Assembly: GCF_024753565.1 (NCBI RefSeq)
Contig: NZ_JANTPT010000001.1
Coordinates: forward strand, 434,001 to 498,000
Source: Mechercharimyces sp. CAU 1602
Lineage (GTDB): Bacteria > Bacillota > Bacilli > Thermoactinomycetales > JANTPT01
DNA length: 64,000 bases
Reading direction: 5' to 3'
Part shown: positions 7,793 through 16,624 of the stretch, one piece after another
How positions within the stretch are numbered: position 1 is the stretch's first letter
How the letters are laid out: every line of letters begins with the position of its first letter
Position numbers and translations under genes: made by a program
Notes under the pieces: generated by a model
Told to the model about the DNA's origin: nothing
What the model saw: the letters and a program-made list of their open reading frames with translations, nothing else
The model's database searches: none

Positions 7793-8398
7793 ATGACTGC
7801 AAACGTGATAAAAGAAGTGTCGAAGCCGTTATTTGCACAGCATGGATACGAGGGAACTTCGCTTTCTAAAATTGCAGACGGCGTAGGGATTAAGAAATCT
7901 TCGATCTATGCACATTTTGAAAATAAAGAAGCATTATTTCTAGAAGTTCTTCAGGATTGTGTAAACCAAGACTTGTACTCTTTAAATCAATTTGTGCGGG
8001 AGACGAAACAGGAACGTACAGAGTCACGACTATATCAATTATTAAACGCAACGTGTCAGCAGTATCGCGATGAGACGGAGCAACTATTTTGGGCACGAGC
8101 GGTATTTTTTCCGCCATTGGAGTTAAAAGAGAAGATTCACCAACAAGTGACCACATATGATCATACCTTTTTTGCGATTGTGCGGGAGTTGATTCAAGAA
8201 GGAATAGATGCCCGCGAAGTGAAGGAAGGTAATGTGGCTGAGATGACACTTGCTTACTGTAGTATTCTCGATGGCTTGATGGTAGAGGTGCGATATTCAA
8301 CCCCGGCAGAAATTCAGCACCGTATTGATGCGATCTGGAACATTTTCTGGTCAGGAATTCAGTGTGAGCAGCAAAGCGAACGGGAAAATGAGGCGTAA
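7793..8398 (+). CDS. TetR/AcrR-family regulator of the SMR efflux pair
   Basis: 201 aa. The HTH is clear (TSLSKIADGVGIKKSSIYAHFENKEALF, residues about 22-49), followed by a TetR C-terminal ligand domain. The ATG at 7793 follows AGGTGG. It is upstream of, and likely co-transcribed with, two SMR transporter genes. CGAACGNTCGTTAG palindromes precede both this gene and the first SMR gene, implying autorepression and a second control point inside the operon. Confidence 0.9.
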   Translation: MTANVIKEVSKPLFAQHGYEGTSLSKIADGVGIKKSSIYAHFENKEALFLEVLQDCVNQDLYSLNQFVRETKQERTESRLYQLLNATCQQYRDETEQLFWARAVFFPPLELKEKIHQQVTTYDHTFFAIVRELIQEGIDAREVKEGNVAEMTLAYCSILDGLMVEVRYSTPAEIQHRIDAIWNIFWSGIQCEQQSERENEA

Positions 8399-8431
8399 GA
8401 AGCGCTAGCTTCATTTTTGGTTAATTACAAA

Positions 8432-8445
8432 CGAACGATCGTTAG
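8432..8445. promoter_or_regulatory. Putative TetR operator 2
   Basis: CGAACGATCGTTAG, matching the site at 7762-7775, abuts the ribosome binding site of the first SMR gene. It implies a separate promoter or a roadblock there. Confidence 0.6.
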
Positions 8446-8458
8446 GGAGGCGAGACGG

Positions 8459-8812
8459 ATGAAGATGAACCTACAAACGAAAGCATGGTTGTATGTATTA
8501 AGTGGTGGTCTGTTAGAGGTGGGTTGGGCAGTTGGCTTGAAGTACTCGACGCATTGGTATCAAGCAGGAGTGACGTTGCTCCTGATCGTATTAAGTTTCC
8601 TATTTATGTCCCGCGCAGTGAAAGTATTGCCGATCGGCACTGTATATGCTGTGTTTACGGGGTTAGGAGCATTCTTCATGGTGATGGTGGGCATCTTTTT
8701 TCTCGATGAACCGGCGTCATGGAAGCGCCTCTTTTTTTCTTTCCTATTAATTAGCGGGATAATTGGTTTGAAGATGTCAACAAGTACGGAGCGTGACGAA
8801 GTTACAGCTTAA
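8459..8812 (+). CDS. SMR-family transporter subunit, Gdx/SugE-like
   Basis: 117 aa with four membrane helices. The first helix contains GGLLEVGWAVGLKYS, with the membrane-embedded Glu and the tryptophan pattern of the guanidinium-exporter (Gdx/SugE, YkkC/YkkD) branch rather than of EmrE. A second conserved block is LPIGTVYAVFTGLGA. The ATG at 8459 has GGGAGG eight bases upstream; an extended N-terminus in the same frame would run through the operator. A second SMR gene follows 47 bases later, so the two probably form a heterodimeric exporter in the cytoplasmic membrane. Confidence 0.88.
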   Translation: MKMNLQTKAWLYVLSGGLLEVGWAVGLKYSTHWYQAGVTLLLIVLSFLFMSRAVKVLPIGTVYAVFTGLGAFFMVMVGIFFLDEPASWKRLFFSFLLISGIIGLKMSTSTERDEVTA

Positions 8813-8859
8813 ACATTATTGTATGAATGATCAATAGTGATGGGTGAGGAGGGAGTCGC

Positions 8860-9180
8860 ATGGTATGGTTCGTATTGCTTATGGCGGGACTGATGGAGGT
8901 AATCTCGGTTACGTTACTAAAGTTGTCGGATGGATTGAAGAAAAAAGGGATGGCGCTGTTGTTTGCGTTAGCGATGCTGATGAGCTTTATACTGCTCTCA
9001 TGGGCTCTACAAACCTTACCTTTGGGAACGGCATATGCGGTTTGGACGGGGATTGGAGCGGCAGGCAGTATACTTGTAGGAATGCTCTTCTTTCATGAGT
9101 CCCGTGATGGATGGCGCCTTTTTTTCTTGTCCATAGTGATCATTGGTGTGATGGGATTAAAATTGACAACAAGTAGCTAA
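8860..9180 (+). CDS. SMR-family transporter subunit, second of pair
   Basis: 106 aa with four predicted membrane helices: MAGLMEVISVTLLKLSDG (membrane Glu retained) and LPLGTAYAVWTGIGAAGSI, the latter nearly identical to the SugE/Gdx block. GAGGAGGGA precedes the ATG. The first subunit has W and G around the Glu where this one has I and S, the kind of asymmetry seen in paired SMR proteins such as YkkCD or EbrAB. Expression is presumably controlled by the TetR gene upstream. Confidence 0.88.
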   Translation: MVWFVLLMAGLMEVISVTLLKLSDGLKKKGMALLFALAMLMSFILLSWALQTLPLGTAYAVWTGIGAAGSILVGMLFFHESRDGWRLFFLSIVIIGVMGLKLTTSS

Positions 9181-9215
9181 GGTAGATTTAGAATAACGTT
9201 ACAGTGATGCACTGT

Positions 9216-9247
9216 AAAAAGAGCCCAGTCAAACTGAGCTCTTTTTA
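9216..9247. terminator. Terminator of the SMR operon
   Basis: AAAAAGAGC and CAGT pair with ACTG and GCTCTTTTT. It can serve both the SMR operon and the convergent nitroreductase gene. Confidence 0.8.
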
Positions 9248-9272
9248 TTTTGTGTTTGTGTTATGGAAATAA

Positions 9273-9944
9273 TCATACCCATAAAGTAATATCTGCTAAC
9301 GGTTGTCTCGTTTTGGCACGAGGTTCCTGTGCACGGTATCCAAAGGTAACCATGGTAGAGATGCTAAATTGCTCCCCTGCAATAATGCCTTCGCTACGGA
9401 GGATTTCTTCTGCTTGTTCTTTGTCAAAGCCTTCAATCGGGCAGGAGTCGATACCGATTTGTGCGGCTGCGGTCATCATGTTGCCAAGGGCAATGTACGT
9501 TTGTTTACTTGACCAGTCGGATAAGGCACGCTCACTTTCCAGTAAACGAAAATCACATTCTTGAAATTTCTTTAGTGCCTCATACTTCCATTGCATCACA
9601 TCAGAGGGTAGCTGCTGTATTTCTTTATTCATATAGGAAATGTAAGAAGAGTTATAGTGCATATCTTCTGCATTTCTAGACAAGATCACCATCACATGGC
9701 TAGCTGTTGGCAGTGAGCGTTGACCGCCCCATGTGATAGGCAATAATTTATTTCGCAGTTCTTCACTTTGAATAACAACAAACTTCCAGGGCTCAAAGCC
9801 AAACGAGCTTGGGGAGAGACGACCCGTTTCTAACAAGAAGGTAAAGTCTTCTGGAGAAATTTTTTTCTGCGGGTCAAACTCCTTACAAGCATGTCGAAAG
9901 TGGTATGCATCTATGATTTGCTTCTTTTTCGTTTCTTTATCCAT
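9273..9944 (-). CDS. NAD(P)H-dependent nitroreductase-family flavoprotein
   Basis: 223 aa, typical for the FMN-binding nitroreductase family (NfsB/YfkO-like). Visible features are RHACKEFDP near the N-terminus (FMN phosphate contact region), LSPSSFGFEPWKFVVI and the C-terminal G-Y-R segment before a basic end. It probably reduces quinones or nitro compounds with NAD(P)H in the cytoplasm. It is divergent from an HxlR-family regulator, the usual arrangement for quinone- or aldehyde-responsive reductase genes in Bacillales. Confidence 0.85.
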   Translation of the reverse strand: MDKETKKKQIIDAYHFRHACKEFDPQKKISPEDFTFLLETGRLSPSSFGFEPWKFVVIQSEELRNKLLPITWGGQRSLPTASHVMVILSRNAEDMHYNSSYISYMNKEIQQLPSDVMQWKYEALKKFQECDFRLLESERALSDWSSKQTYIALGNMMTAAAQIGIDSCPIEGFDKEQAEEILRSEGIIAGEQFSISTMVTFGYRAQEPRAKTRQPLADITLWV

Positions 9945-10055
9945 GGTGAAATCCTACTCCTTAAGTGTATTTTAGGGATATTTTGTGGTAAATAAACTTT
10001 ACTTTATACATTATAAAAAATATAATACAAAGTGGATAGTACGCACATTTTTGTT

Positions 10056-10081
10056 GTATAGTATACTTTTTTATACTTAGA
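10056..10081. promoter_or_regulatory. Possible HxlR operator in the divergent intergenic region
   Basis: GTATAGTATAC (10056-10066) is an 11-bp palindrome, followed by a second TATACTTAG half. It lies between the nitroreductase and HxlR genes, just before the regulator's ribosome binding site. The assignment rests on symmetry and position only. Confidence 0.4.
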
Positions 10082-10091
10082 GGTGTTTCTC

Positions 10092-10466
10092 GTGGTAATT
10101 ACTAATAGAGATAATTGGGAAGTGAATGGATTTTCTTGTCCAGTGGAAGTGACGATCAATGTGATCGGTGGCAAATGGAAGAGCATTATTTTGTATCACT
10201 TGCTGAAAGAGACGAGGAGGTTTAATGAACTTCGTCGTTTAATTCCAGGGATTACACAGCGTATGCTTACGTTGCAATTGCGAGAATTGGAACGAGACGG
10301 GATTATTGATCGCAAAGTATATAAGCAGGTACCACCCAAAGTAGAATACTCCATTACCCGGTTTGGATACACTCTGGCACCCATTATTCAGCAAATGATG
10401 GAGTGGGGGAGAGAGCATTCCACCACACTGTTACAAGCGCGTAAAGAAAAAGAGGAAGAAAAGTGA
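10092..10466 (+). CDS. HxlR-family winged-helix regulator
   Basis: About 124 aa. The family core is visible: [19 protein letters not shown], then [27 protein letters not shown] and the wing [10 protein letters not shown] single Cys lies shortly before the DNA-binding domain, where YodB/CatR/HypR-type members carry their redox-sensing thiol. GTG at 10092 is preferred over GTG at 10083 because GAGGTG lies at better spacing. It probably controls the divergent nitroreductase gene. Confidence 0.85.
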   Translation: MVITNRDNWEVNGFSCPVEVTINVIGGKWKSIILYHLLKETRRFNELRRLIPGITQRMLTLQLRELERDGIIDRKVYKQVPPKVEYSITRFGYTLAPIIQQMMEWGREHSTTLLQARKEKEEEK

Positions 10467-10640
10467 ACCGGACGAGAGGGTAACGATGATTATTCGTTAG
10501 TAGCGTAAATGATATAGGGGAGTATGCACCCATGGTAAGTTTTTTATATATGGAAGTATGATTAGTAGGAATTTATGTTTATGGAGGAGAAAGTATAGAA
10601 GATAACGAATCCTGTTATTGGAACAAAGGGGAAAAGGCGG

Positions 10641-13079
10641 ATGAGACGACCGCTCGTTATCTTAGCAGTAGGACAGATATTGGGTATTGTAGGGGCTACT
10701 TACTTGCCGGCACCCCTCATTTTGGGATTAAGCGGGTTAGGTACAGTGTTGGTATGGGGAGGATGGCTGTATTATAATGATCGCCAGTTGTTCATGCTGG
10801 CGCTTTTTCTCGTTTCTTGGACTTTCGGAGCTGTTCATTATATTTGGCTGGATGGACGTAATAACTCTGAGCTGACGCAGGTTTTGGGTTTAAATTCGGC
10901 GCCGACAAGTAGTAAGGAGCAAACCTATCAAGTGTTGATTTCCGGGGAAATAGGTTCGCCGCCGCTGGTGGATGGGGATCAAGTTCGCTTCCGTTTAGTG
11001 GTAGAGGAGCTATCCCAACAAGGAGAACCTGTGCTAGCGATCCAGAATGAAGAAGTGATGGTGTGGGTGCGTTTGCAAGGACAAGAGGAGCAAGAGAAAG
11101 TGTTAGCGTGGAAGCGTGGTTGGAAGGTACAGATGCCACTAGAGCTAAGTCTTCCGTTAGCGGCGACTAATCCAGGTGCGTTTGATTATAAACAATATTT
11201 ATATCGTCAGCATATCCATTGGATGGGCTCGCATGAGGGGTTAGATGGGATACAGTTAGCGGAAAAGGAAAGTGGACAGTGGCTACAAGCATGGTTTGAT
11301 GAGCAACGGTCACGGTTTAGTGCCCGCATCGAGTCACTATTTCCTGAACAGATAGCAGGTCTAGTAAAGGGAATGCTGTTAGGACTACGTACGGAAGTGC
11401 CATATGAAATTGAAGAGGACTTTAAACGGTTGGGATTGGTACATATTCTGGCTATATCTGGACTCCATGTGGGGGTGCTGGTTGCCTGTATCTATTCGAG
11501 CTTAAAATGGATAGGGATGATAAGAGAGGTTGCGGCAGGAGTAACACTCATGTTACTTCCTGTTTATGTGTTGTTGACGGGCGCTGGTATTCCCGTGGTG
11601 CGCGCCGCCATTATGGCAGGGATGATGCTCGTAGCAGTGATATTTCGTAAGTACACCGATTCCCTTTCTTTTTTAGCACTGGCATCTCTATGTATTCTGT
11701 TATGTAATCCGTATGCTCTTTTCACAGCAGGTTACCAACTCTCCTTTGTGCTTACGTGGGCCTTAGTTGTAGGCGTGTCCCCTTTACGTCGCTTGCTACT
11801 CGCTCCAAAATGGATATCAGCAGTGATGGCGGTTACGATCATTGCACAACTAGCCTCTTTTCCCTTAGCTATTCTGCACTTTCACCAATATTCGCTCCTG
11901 TCTGCTGTGAGTAATTTCTTGCTTGTGCCTATTATCAGTTTGATCGTTATTCCAGGTGCTTTCCTATCACTTCTGCTCTCCGCCTTTCCTCTAGGTGAGG
12001 TGTTTGCTTTTTTACCTAGTTGGATTGTTTCGACGGTCTTAACCTACCTACTCGCACTGACAGAAGTTATTTCCCAATGGCGTTTCCTACACTGGTCATG
12101 GCGTCCTCCCTCTTTATGGTGGATTTCGCTTTATGGATTGATATGTGTCTTAGTTTTTCTAGTTGAAACCAGTGTAATGAAGAGTCGCTGGCGCGCACGG
12201 ATCGTTAGTTATTCCCTTTTTTTACTCGTGTGTGGTTATGCTGTCCATCCATGGGGAACAGAATCTCTACGAGTTACGTTTCTTGATGTGGGGCAAGGAG
12301 ATGCGATTGTGATTGAAACTCCGGTGGGGTATACGATGCTGATTGATGGAGGAGGGGTGTTGCCTTTTCAGAAAGAGAAGTGGCAAGAGCGACGGAGACC
12401 GCAAGACCCTGGACAAAGTGTAGTTGTTCCTTATCTAACTTATCGTGGTGTACGCCAACTTGATCTTATTGTGCTCACCCATGGAGATCAAGATCATATG
12501 GGCGGTGTTTTTGCTGTGATGGATCGTTTTCCAGTTAAACACGTTCTCTATGGTGGCGGACTGGATGAATCGCCGGAAGGGATTACCTTGCTTCATCAAT
12601 TACATGAGCAGGGAAGTCGTGTGGAAATGGCTACAGACGGGCAAAGTCAAGAGGTGGAAGAGGGAATAACGTGGACGATTCTTCATCCGTCGGCTACAGA
12701 GGGGATAGAACAGAAAGGAAGAAACGATGCTTCTGTAGTACTGTATCTGCAAGCATATGGGTATCAGTTGCTCTTTACAGGTGATATTGAAGCAGAGGGG
12801 GAAGAAGAGATCGTGACAAAGTGGGAATTGACGGCTGTTGACGTGTTAAAAGTGGCGCATCATGGGAGCCGAACTTCATCGACATCCTTGTTTATGAAGA
12901 GAGTGAAACCACAGGTGGCGATTATTTCAGCAGGACGAAAGAATCGTTACGGTCACCCTGCACCAGAAGTGGTAGAAAGAATTGAAACAGAAGGGAGCAC
13001 CCTTTTTCGTACGGATGAACACGGTGCGATTACCATACTTATATCAGAGCAAGGCATGTTAATTGAAACGATGAGGTAG
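10641..13079 (+). CDS. comEC: DNA-internalisation competence protein ComEC/Rec2
   Basis: 812 aa polytopic membrane protein. N-terminal membrane segments flank an extracellular OB-like region. The Competence domain includes LAISGLHVGVL and GAGIPVVRAAIMA. The C-terminal metallo-beta-lactamase-like domain begins at VTFLDVGQGDAIVIE and contains LTHGDQDHMGG with the metal-binding residues, then VAHHGSRTSS. It forms the channel for single-stranded DNA uptake, and the C-terminal domain may degrade the non-transforming strand. comEA and comEB are not next to it here, unlike in B. subtilis; an HxlR gene precedes it instead. Confidence 0.95.
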   Translation: MRRPLVILAVGQILGIVGATYLPAPLILGLSGLGTVLVWGGWLYYNDRQLFMLALFLVSWTFGAVHYIWLDGRNNSELTQVLGLNSAPTSSKEQTYQVLISGEIGSPPLVDGDQVRFRLVVEELSQQGEPVLAIQNEEVMVWVRLQGQEEQEKVLAWKRGWKVQMPLELSLPLAATNPGAFDYKQYLYRQHIHWMGSHEGLDGIQLAEKESGQWLQAWFDEQRSRFSARIESLFPEQIAGLVKGMLLGLRTEVPYEIEEDFKRLGLVHILAISGLHVGVLVACIYSSLKWIGMIREVAAGVTLMLLPVYVLLTGAGIPVVRAAIMAGMMLVAVIFRKYTDSLSFLALASLCILLCNPYALFTAGYQLSFVLTWALVVGVSPLRRLLLAPKWISAVMAVTIIAQLASFPLAILHFHQYSLLSAVSNFLLVPIISLIVIPGAFLSLLLSAFPLGEVFAFLPSWIVSTVLTYLLALTEVISQWRFLHWSWRPPSLWWISLYGLICVLVFLVETSVMKSRWRARIVSYSLFLLVCGYAVHPWGTESLRVTFLDVGQGDAIVIETPVGYTMLIDGGGVLPFQKEKWQERRRPQDPGQSVVVPYLTYRGVRQLDLIVLTHGDQDHMGGVFAVMDRFPVKHVLYGGGLDESPEGITLLHQLHEQGSRVEMATDGQSQEVEEGITWTILHPSATEGIEQKGRNDASVVLYLQAYGYQLLFTGDIEAEGEEEIVTKWELTAVDVLKVAHHGSRTSSTSLFMKRVKPQVAIISAGRKNRYGHPAPEVVERIETEGSTLFRTDEHGAITILISEQGMLIETMR

Positions 13080-13212
13080 GTGGTAAGTAAGAATGATAAA
13101 ATGATAGAGAGGGGCTAAAGAAGATCAACATGATCCATTAAAAGCTAGTGAGGTTATGGAGATATAATCCCTACAGATAACATCATTTTAGCCAAATGAG
13201 AAAAAGTGGACG

Positions 13213-13238
13213 CAACTTTATACAATGATCTTACGTCT
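13213..13238 (+). promoter_or_regulatory. Candidate autoregulated ECF-type promoter
   Basis: CAACTTT carries the AAC core at 13214-13216, followed by a 17-base gap and CGTC (13234-13237). This is the AAC...CGTC pattern used by Bacillus ECF sigma factors. It sits directly upstream of the ECF sigma gene, as expected for self-activation. Confidence 0.55.
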
Positions 13239-13260
13239 AAAAAGATAGGAGGGATGGCTA

Positions 13261-13809
13261 GTGGAGGAGGTGAATCGGGTAGAACGGGCACAAGGGGATC
13301 GAGCGGCACTGATTCAATTATTGCGCGATCTGGAAACCCCCTTGTATCAAACAGCTTTTTATTTGATGGGGAATGAACATGATGCTAGGGATGCGACGCA
13401 AGAAGCACTATTACGTATCTATAAAAACATTCATACTTTCAAAGGTGAATCCAAGCTGGAAACCTGGGCCCAACGTATCGTGTCTAATATCTGTATGGAT
13501 ACTTTTCGCCGTCGTAAAAAGAGTGTACCTCTCTTAGAGGAAGTAGAGCCTGTTGATGCTCGAGCCTGGATGGAGATGGAACGAACGGACGTCACACAAG
13601 ATTTGCAAGCTGCCATCAATCGGTTACCTGATCCGCAAAGGGTTATTGTCGTTCTGCGGCATGTGCAAGATTATAGCTATCAAGAAATTGCAAATACCTT
13701 GGATCTTCCATTAAATACAGTGAAGTCGCATTTGTTCCGAGCACGCAATCAGTTAAAAGAGTGGCTTTCCAATTATAATGAGGGAGGTGGAAAGCATGAA
13801 GTGCGATAA
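13261..13809 (+). CDS. ECF-type RNA polymerase sigma factor (sigma-70 family)
   Basis: 182 aa. Region 2 contains NEHDARDATQEALLRIYKN and the GESKLETWAQRIVSN segment. Region 4 contains LPDPQRVIVVLRHVQDYSYQEIANTLDLPLNTVKSHLFRARNQLK, a full helix-turn-helix that recognises the -35. GTG at 13261 follows GGAGGG by seven bases. It overlaps the downstream anti-sigma gene by 14 bases, implying translational coupling. The SigW/SigM-like resemblance is general; the regulon and signal are unknown. Confidence 0.9.
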   Translation: MEEVNRVERAQGDRAALIQLLRDLETPLYQTAFYLMGNEHDARDATQEALLRIYKNIHTFKGESKLETWAQRIVSNICMDTFRRRKKSVPLLEEVEPVDARAWMEMERTDVTQDLQAAINRLPDPQRVIVVLRHVQDYSYQEIANTLDLPLNTVKSHLFRARNQLKEWLSNYNEGGGKHEVR

Positions 13810-14563
13810 GGCAAGAGATGCGCTCCAGCTCCGCCTGGATGGAATGTTATTGGCACAAGAAGACGCAGAATTGCAGTCACATTTGGCACATTGTCCTTCT
13901 TGTCGCAACGAGGATGAAAAACTAAAAAATCTAGCAGAAGCTTTTTCTACACTGCCACCTGTGCAACTCACTCATAGTATAGTAGATCAGTTGATTCCTC
14001 AGTTAGAGGACGAAGGGCAGCATATCGAAAAGACGAGCCAGCAGAAGCCATCTTTTTTTGTTAGACAGAAAAAGTGGTGGATTAGTGGAGGTGTGGCCGC
14101 GATGTTTCTCTTTAGCTTTTTCTTCTGGCAGGGTGAGGGTGGTGCCCCTGAAAACGCGAGTATAGAGGAATCACAGTCGGATATCTCTATGTTTCAGGAA
14201 AATGGGGGGCAGTCGGAAGATGACCCAGCTGTGAGTGGATTTTCAGATGAGGAGAAAAAAGAGAACAACGGTGGAGAAGAATCAAAAGGTACGGCTACAC
14301 AGGAAGAAGTACAGATTATTTATTCTCCCGATCGCCAGTATAGGGCAGTCGTCGGTGCACGTGCGTTGCAGGTGTTGACGGAGGAGGGAGACGTATACTT
14401 TCAATCCTCAAAGTGGGGAATCAATCAACAGGCGAAGGTAAACTGGGAGACAACAGCAGAATTAACGATACAAATTTATCCGCGTGTAGATGATATCTCA
14501 CAGATGCAACCAATAGAGACACGAGTGGTTAATATTGAGGAAAAAACAGAAAAAGTGGAGTAA
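13796..14563 (+). CDS. Membrane-anchored zinc-finger anti-sigma factor
   Basis: About 255 aa. The N-terminal cytoplasmic part has an anti-sigma zinc-binding domain (Cys3, then HLAHCPSC near residue 33). One membrane helix follows (WWISGGVAAMFLFSFFFW, about 97-116), then an acidic linker and a small extracytoplasmic domain. This layout holds the ECF sigma at the membrane until a signal releases it. The ATG at 13796 was chosen from GGGAGGTGG just upstream; a longer in-frame start would overlap more of the sigma gene. The pair is an insertion between comEC and holA. Confidence 0.85.
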   Translation: MKCDKARDALQLRLDGMLLAQEDAELQSHLAHCPSCRNEDEKLKNLAEAFSTLPPVQLTHSIVDQLIPQLEDEGQHIEKTSQQKPSFFVRQKKWWISGGVAAMFLFSFFFWQGEGGAPENASIEESQSDISMFQENGGQSEDDPAVSGFSDEEKKENNGGEESKGTATQEEVQIIYSPDRQYRAVVGARALQVLTEEGDVYFQSSKWGINQQAKVNWETTAELTIQIYPRVDDISQMQPIETRVVNIEEKTEKVE

Positions 14564-14568
14564 TAAGA

Positions 14569-14605
14569 GTGCCCTACCTGAAACTGAGGTGGGGTAGTGC
14601 TTTTT
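14569..14605 (+). terminator. Terminator of the sigma/anti-sigma operon
   Basis: About ten base pairs, with CTACCT opposite AGGTGGGGTAG, and a T run after GTGC. Confidence 0.65.
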
Positions 14606-14664
14606 GCATGCAAGGGATACAATAGTTTTGACGGAAATAGATGAAGTGAGAGGGTGAACTGGAC

Positions 14665-15690
14665 GTGTCGCAAAGATTGAAGCAATCTATACAGCGAGGG
14701 AAGATCGCACCGGTTTATCTTTTCTATGGAAGTGAGCCTTTTTTGATTGAAGAAGCGTGTCGCGTCCTGAAGGAAGGAGCCTTACCAGAAGAAGAACCAG
14801 CCTTTCATCTAGTGGAGCGAGATCTGGAAGAAGAGAGCATCCAAGTGTTGATTCAAGAAGCTCAGACTCCATCGTTTTTTGGAGGGCGTCGGGTGATTAT
14901 CGGTCGGAATGCACGTTTCTTAACTACCTCAAACAAAAAAGCAAAGGTTGAGCATGATATAGAAATATTGCATGAATATATTCAACATCCCTTTATAGAT
15001 AATGTAGTGGTGCTCACCGTGCCTGTAGATAAATTAGATCAGCGTAAAAAAGTAGTAAAGTCATTGTTAAAAGAGGCGGATGTACATCCATTTCCTCCAT
15101 TGGAAGGGCGGGAGCTCTTACAGTGGGTGGAGCAACGCTTACAGTTGAGAGGTAAGCGGGCTACGATGGATACACTGAAACGGTTAGTAACCTGGGCTGG
15201 AAAAGACCTCTTACTTTTAGATAATGAATGTGAAAAGCTGAGCACCTATGCAGGGGTAGAAGAGGAGATTACGGCGGGGATGGTGCAGGAGCTCGTGCCT
15301 CGTACGCTGGAAGAAGATATTTTTAAATTGGTAAATAGTGTAGGGAATCGTAGAGGGAAAGAGGCATTATCCATTCTTGATGATCTATTGCTTAATCGCG
15401 AAGAACCTCTGCGCATCTTGGTGCTTTTGACTAAGCAGATTCGTTTAATAATGCAGGTGAAGGTATTAGCAGTTCATGGATTGACAGATAAAGAGATTGC
15501 TACACAACTAAGTGCGCACCCTTATCCAGTTAAATTGGCGCGTAAACAAGGGGAATCCTTTACAGTGGAAGCATTGCAAGTTCTGTTGCAACAAGCGATA
15601 GAAACCGATGTAGCTATTAAATCAGGTCGCCTTGAAAAAAGTTTTGCCTTACAGCGACTGATCTTATGTGATATGTATCCTGCTAGATAA
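14665..15690 (+). CDS. holA: DNA polymerase III delta subunit
   Basis: 341 aa, the usual length. It begins with APVYLFYGSEPFLIEEA, the degenerate nucleotide-loop region of the clamp-loader delta subunit, and ends in the C-terminal collar domain. Delta opens the beta sliding clamp during loading. It starts at GTG. Its place after comEC and before rpsT matches B. subtilis yqeN. Confidence 0.92.
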   Translation: MSQRLKQSIQRGKIAPVYLFYGSEPFLIEEACRVLKEGALPEEEPAFHLVERDLEEESIQVLIQEAQTPSFFGGRRVIIGRNARFLTTSNKKAKVEHDIEILHEYIQHPFIDNVVVLTVPVDKLDQRKKVVKSLLKEADVHPFPPLEGRELLQWVEQRLQLRGKRATMDTLKRLVTWAGKDLLLLDNECEKLSTYAGVEEEITAGMVQELVPRTLEEDIFKLVNSVGNRRGKEALSILDDLLLNREEPLRILVLLTKQIRLIMQVKVLAVHGLTDKEIATQLSAHPYPVKLARKQGESFTVEALQVLLQQAIETDVAIKSGRLEKSFALQRLILCDMYPAR

Positions 15691-15691
15691 G

Positions 15692-15725
15692 AAAAAGCCG
15701 CTTATGTGTTAGAAGCGGCTTTTTC
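15692..15725. terminator. Bidirectional terminator holA/ccdC
   Basis: AAAAAGCCGCTT pairs with AAGCGGCTTTTT; the genes converge on it. Confidence 0.85.
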
Positions 15726-16211
15726 CGCTAGTTGAAGCTGCCTTCGTACTTGGACAAATTGAATATACATCGCCATGCGCCATGGAAGGAGCATGCCAAA
15801 AGCAAGGAGAAAAAAGACGGAGCCGGTCTGTGCGATGGAGATATGTGCTTCTACATAACTATGAAGTGCCATCCGGATGATAAGCAGTGCGAGGAGAATG
15901 ACTACAAATGCTTTGGAACGGGCAAGGTAGATATCGCCCTCGCGAATCTCTATATTGGAAGTGCGAATGAGTGGATAGGCGAAAAAAATCATCCCGGTGG
16001 TAAAAGAGATCAATGCCCATGAGAGAGGGATGTGTGTAAAGGGAAAGAGAAACATAAAAAAGCCCGTGCTCATTCCCAAGGGAGGAAGCAGAATCTTTTT
16101 TGCGCTTATCGGTTTTTTTGCAGATCTAAGTCGAACGACAGCCGCCGCACCTGCCATCATAATGGCAACAATTGTAGCTACATAAGGTAGATAGGGATGT
16201 AACGCGATCAC
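15702..16211 (-). CDS. CcdC-family membrane protein
   Basis: 169 aa with about five hydrophobic segments. It matches the CcdC (DUF1453) family by length, helix spacing, the GMSTGFFMFLFPF segment and the IREGDIYLARSKAF loop between helices. In B. subtilis ccdC lies near ccdA but is not essential for cytochrome c maturation, so the function remains unclear. It starts at GTG with GGAGTG upstream. It stands alone here between holA and trpS. Confidence 0.7.
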   Translation of the reverse strand: MIALHPYLPYVATIVAIMMAGAAAVVRLRSAKKPISAKKILLPPLGMSTGFFMFLFPFTHIPLSWALISFTTGMIFFAYPLIRTSNIEIREGDIYLARSKAFVVILLALLIIRMALHSYVEAHISIAQTGSVFFLLAFGMLLPWRMAMYIQFVQVRRQLQLAEKAASNT

Positions 16212-16286
16212 TGTGGTTCACTCCGTTCGTAAAATACATACGTCTTTCCCCCATTCTAACACAATCCCTAGTGTAAGCGAACGAGC

Positions 16287-16315
16287 TTGCATCCAAGTGA
16301 CAAGCATTGTATGAT
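16287..16315 (+). promoter_or_regulatory. Promoter of the trpS T-box transcript
   Basis: TTGCAT (16287-16292), a 17-base spacer and TATGAT (16310-16315). Confidence 0.6.
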
Positions 16316-16321
16316 GGTAAT

Positions 16322-16590
16322 ACTAATCGGGCAAACGAGACATAACTGACATGCGCAGAAGAAGAAGAGTAGCACGATACGGACTGTTCAGAGAGTTGGC
16401 GGTAGGTGCAAGCCAATCAGTCGGTTGTGTGAATGGGCTTTGGAGCTGTTGCCGCTATAGTTACGGATAATAACTGTAGAAGTAACCGGTACTAACCGTT
16501 ATTTAGTAAAGCGCATCAGGATACTGATGAAGCAGGGTGGTACCGCGGGTAATCTCGTCCCTTCTCTTATGGAGGGGCGGGATTTTTTCG
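16322..16590 (+). ncRNA. T-box riboswitch, tryptophan-specific
   Basis: The leader contains an AGTA-type element (AGAGTAGCA), a stem-I region (GGTGCAAGCC) and GAATGGGCTTTGGAG. There TGG at 16434-16436 is the likely specifier codon for tRNA-Trp. The T-box core GGGTGGTACCGCG is at 16535-16547. The terminator helix follows (CTCGTCCC with GGGGCGGGA, then six T). Uncharged tRNA-Trp would stabilise the antiterminator and allow trpS transcription. Confidence 0.9.
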
Positions 16591-16624
16591 TGTCAGTGAC
16601 AAACATAAAGGAGGAAGTAGTCAG

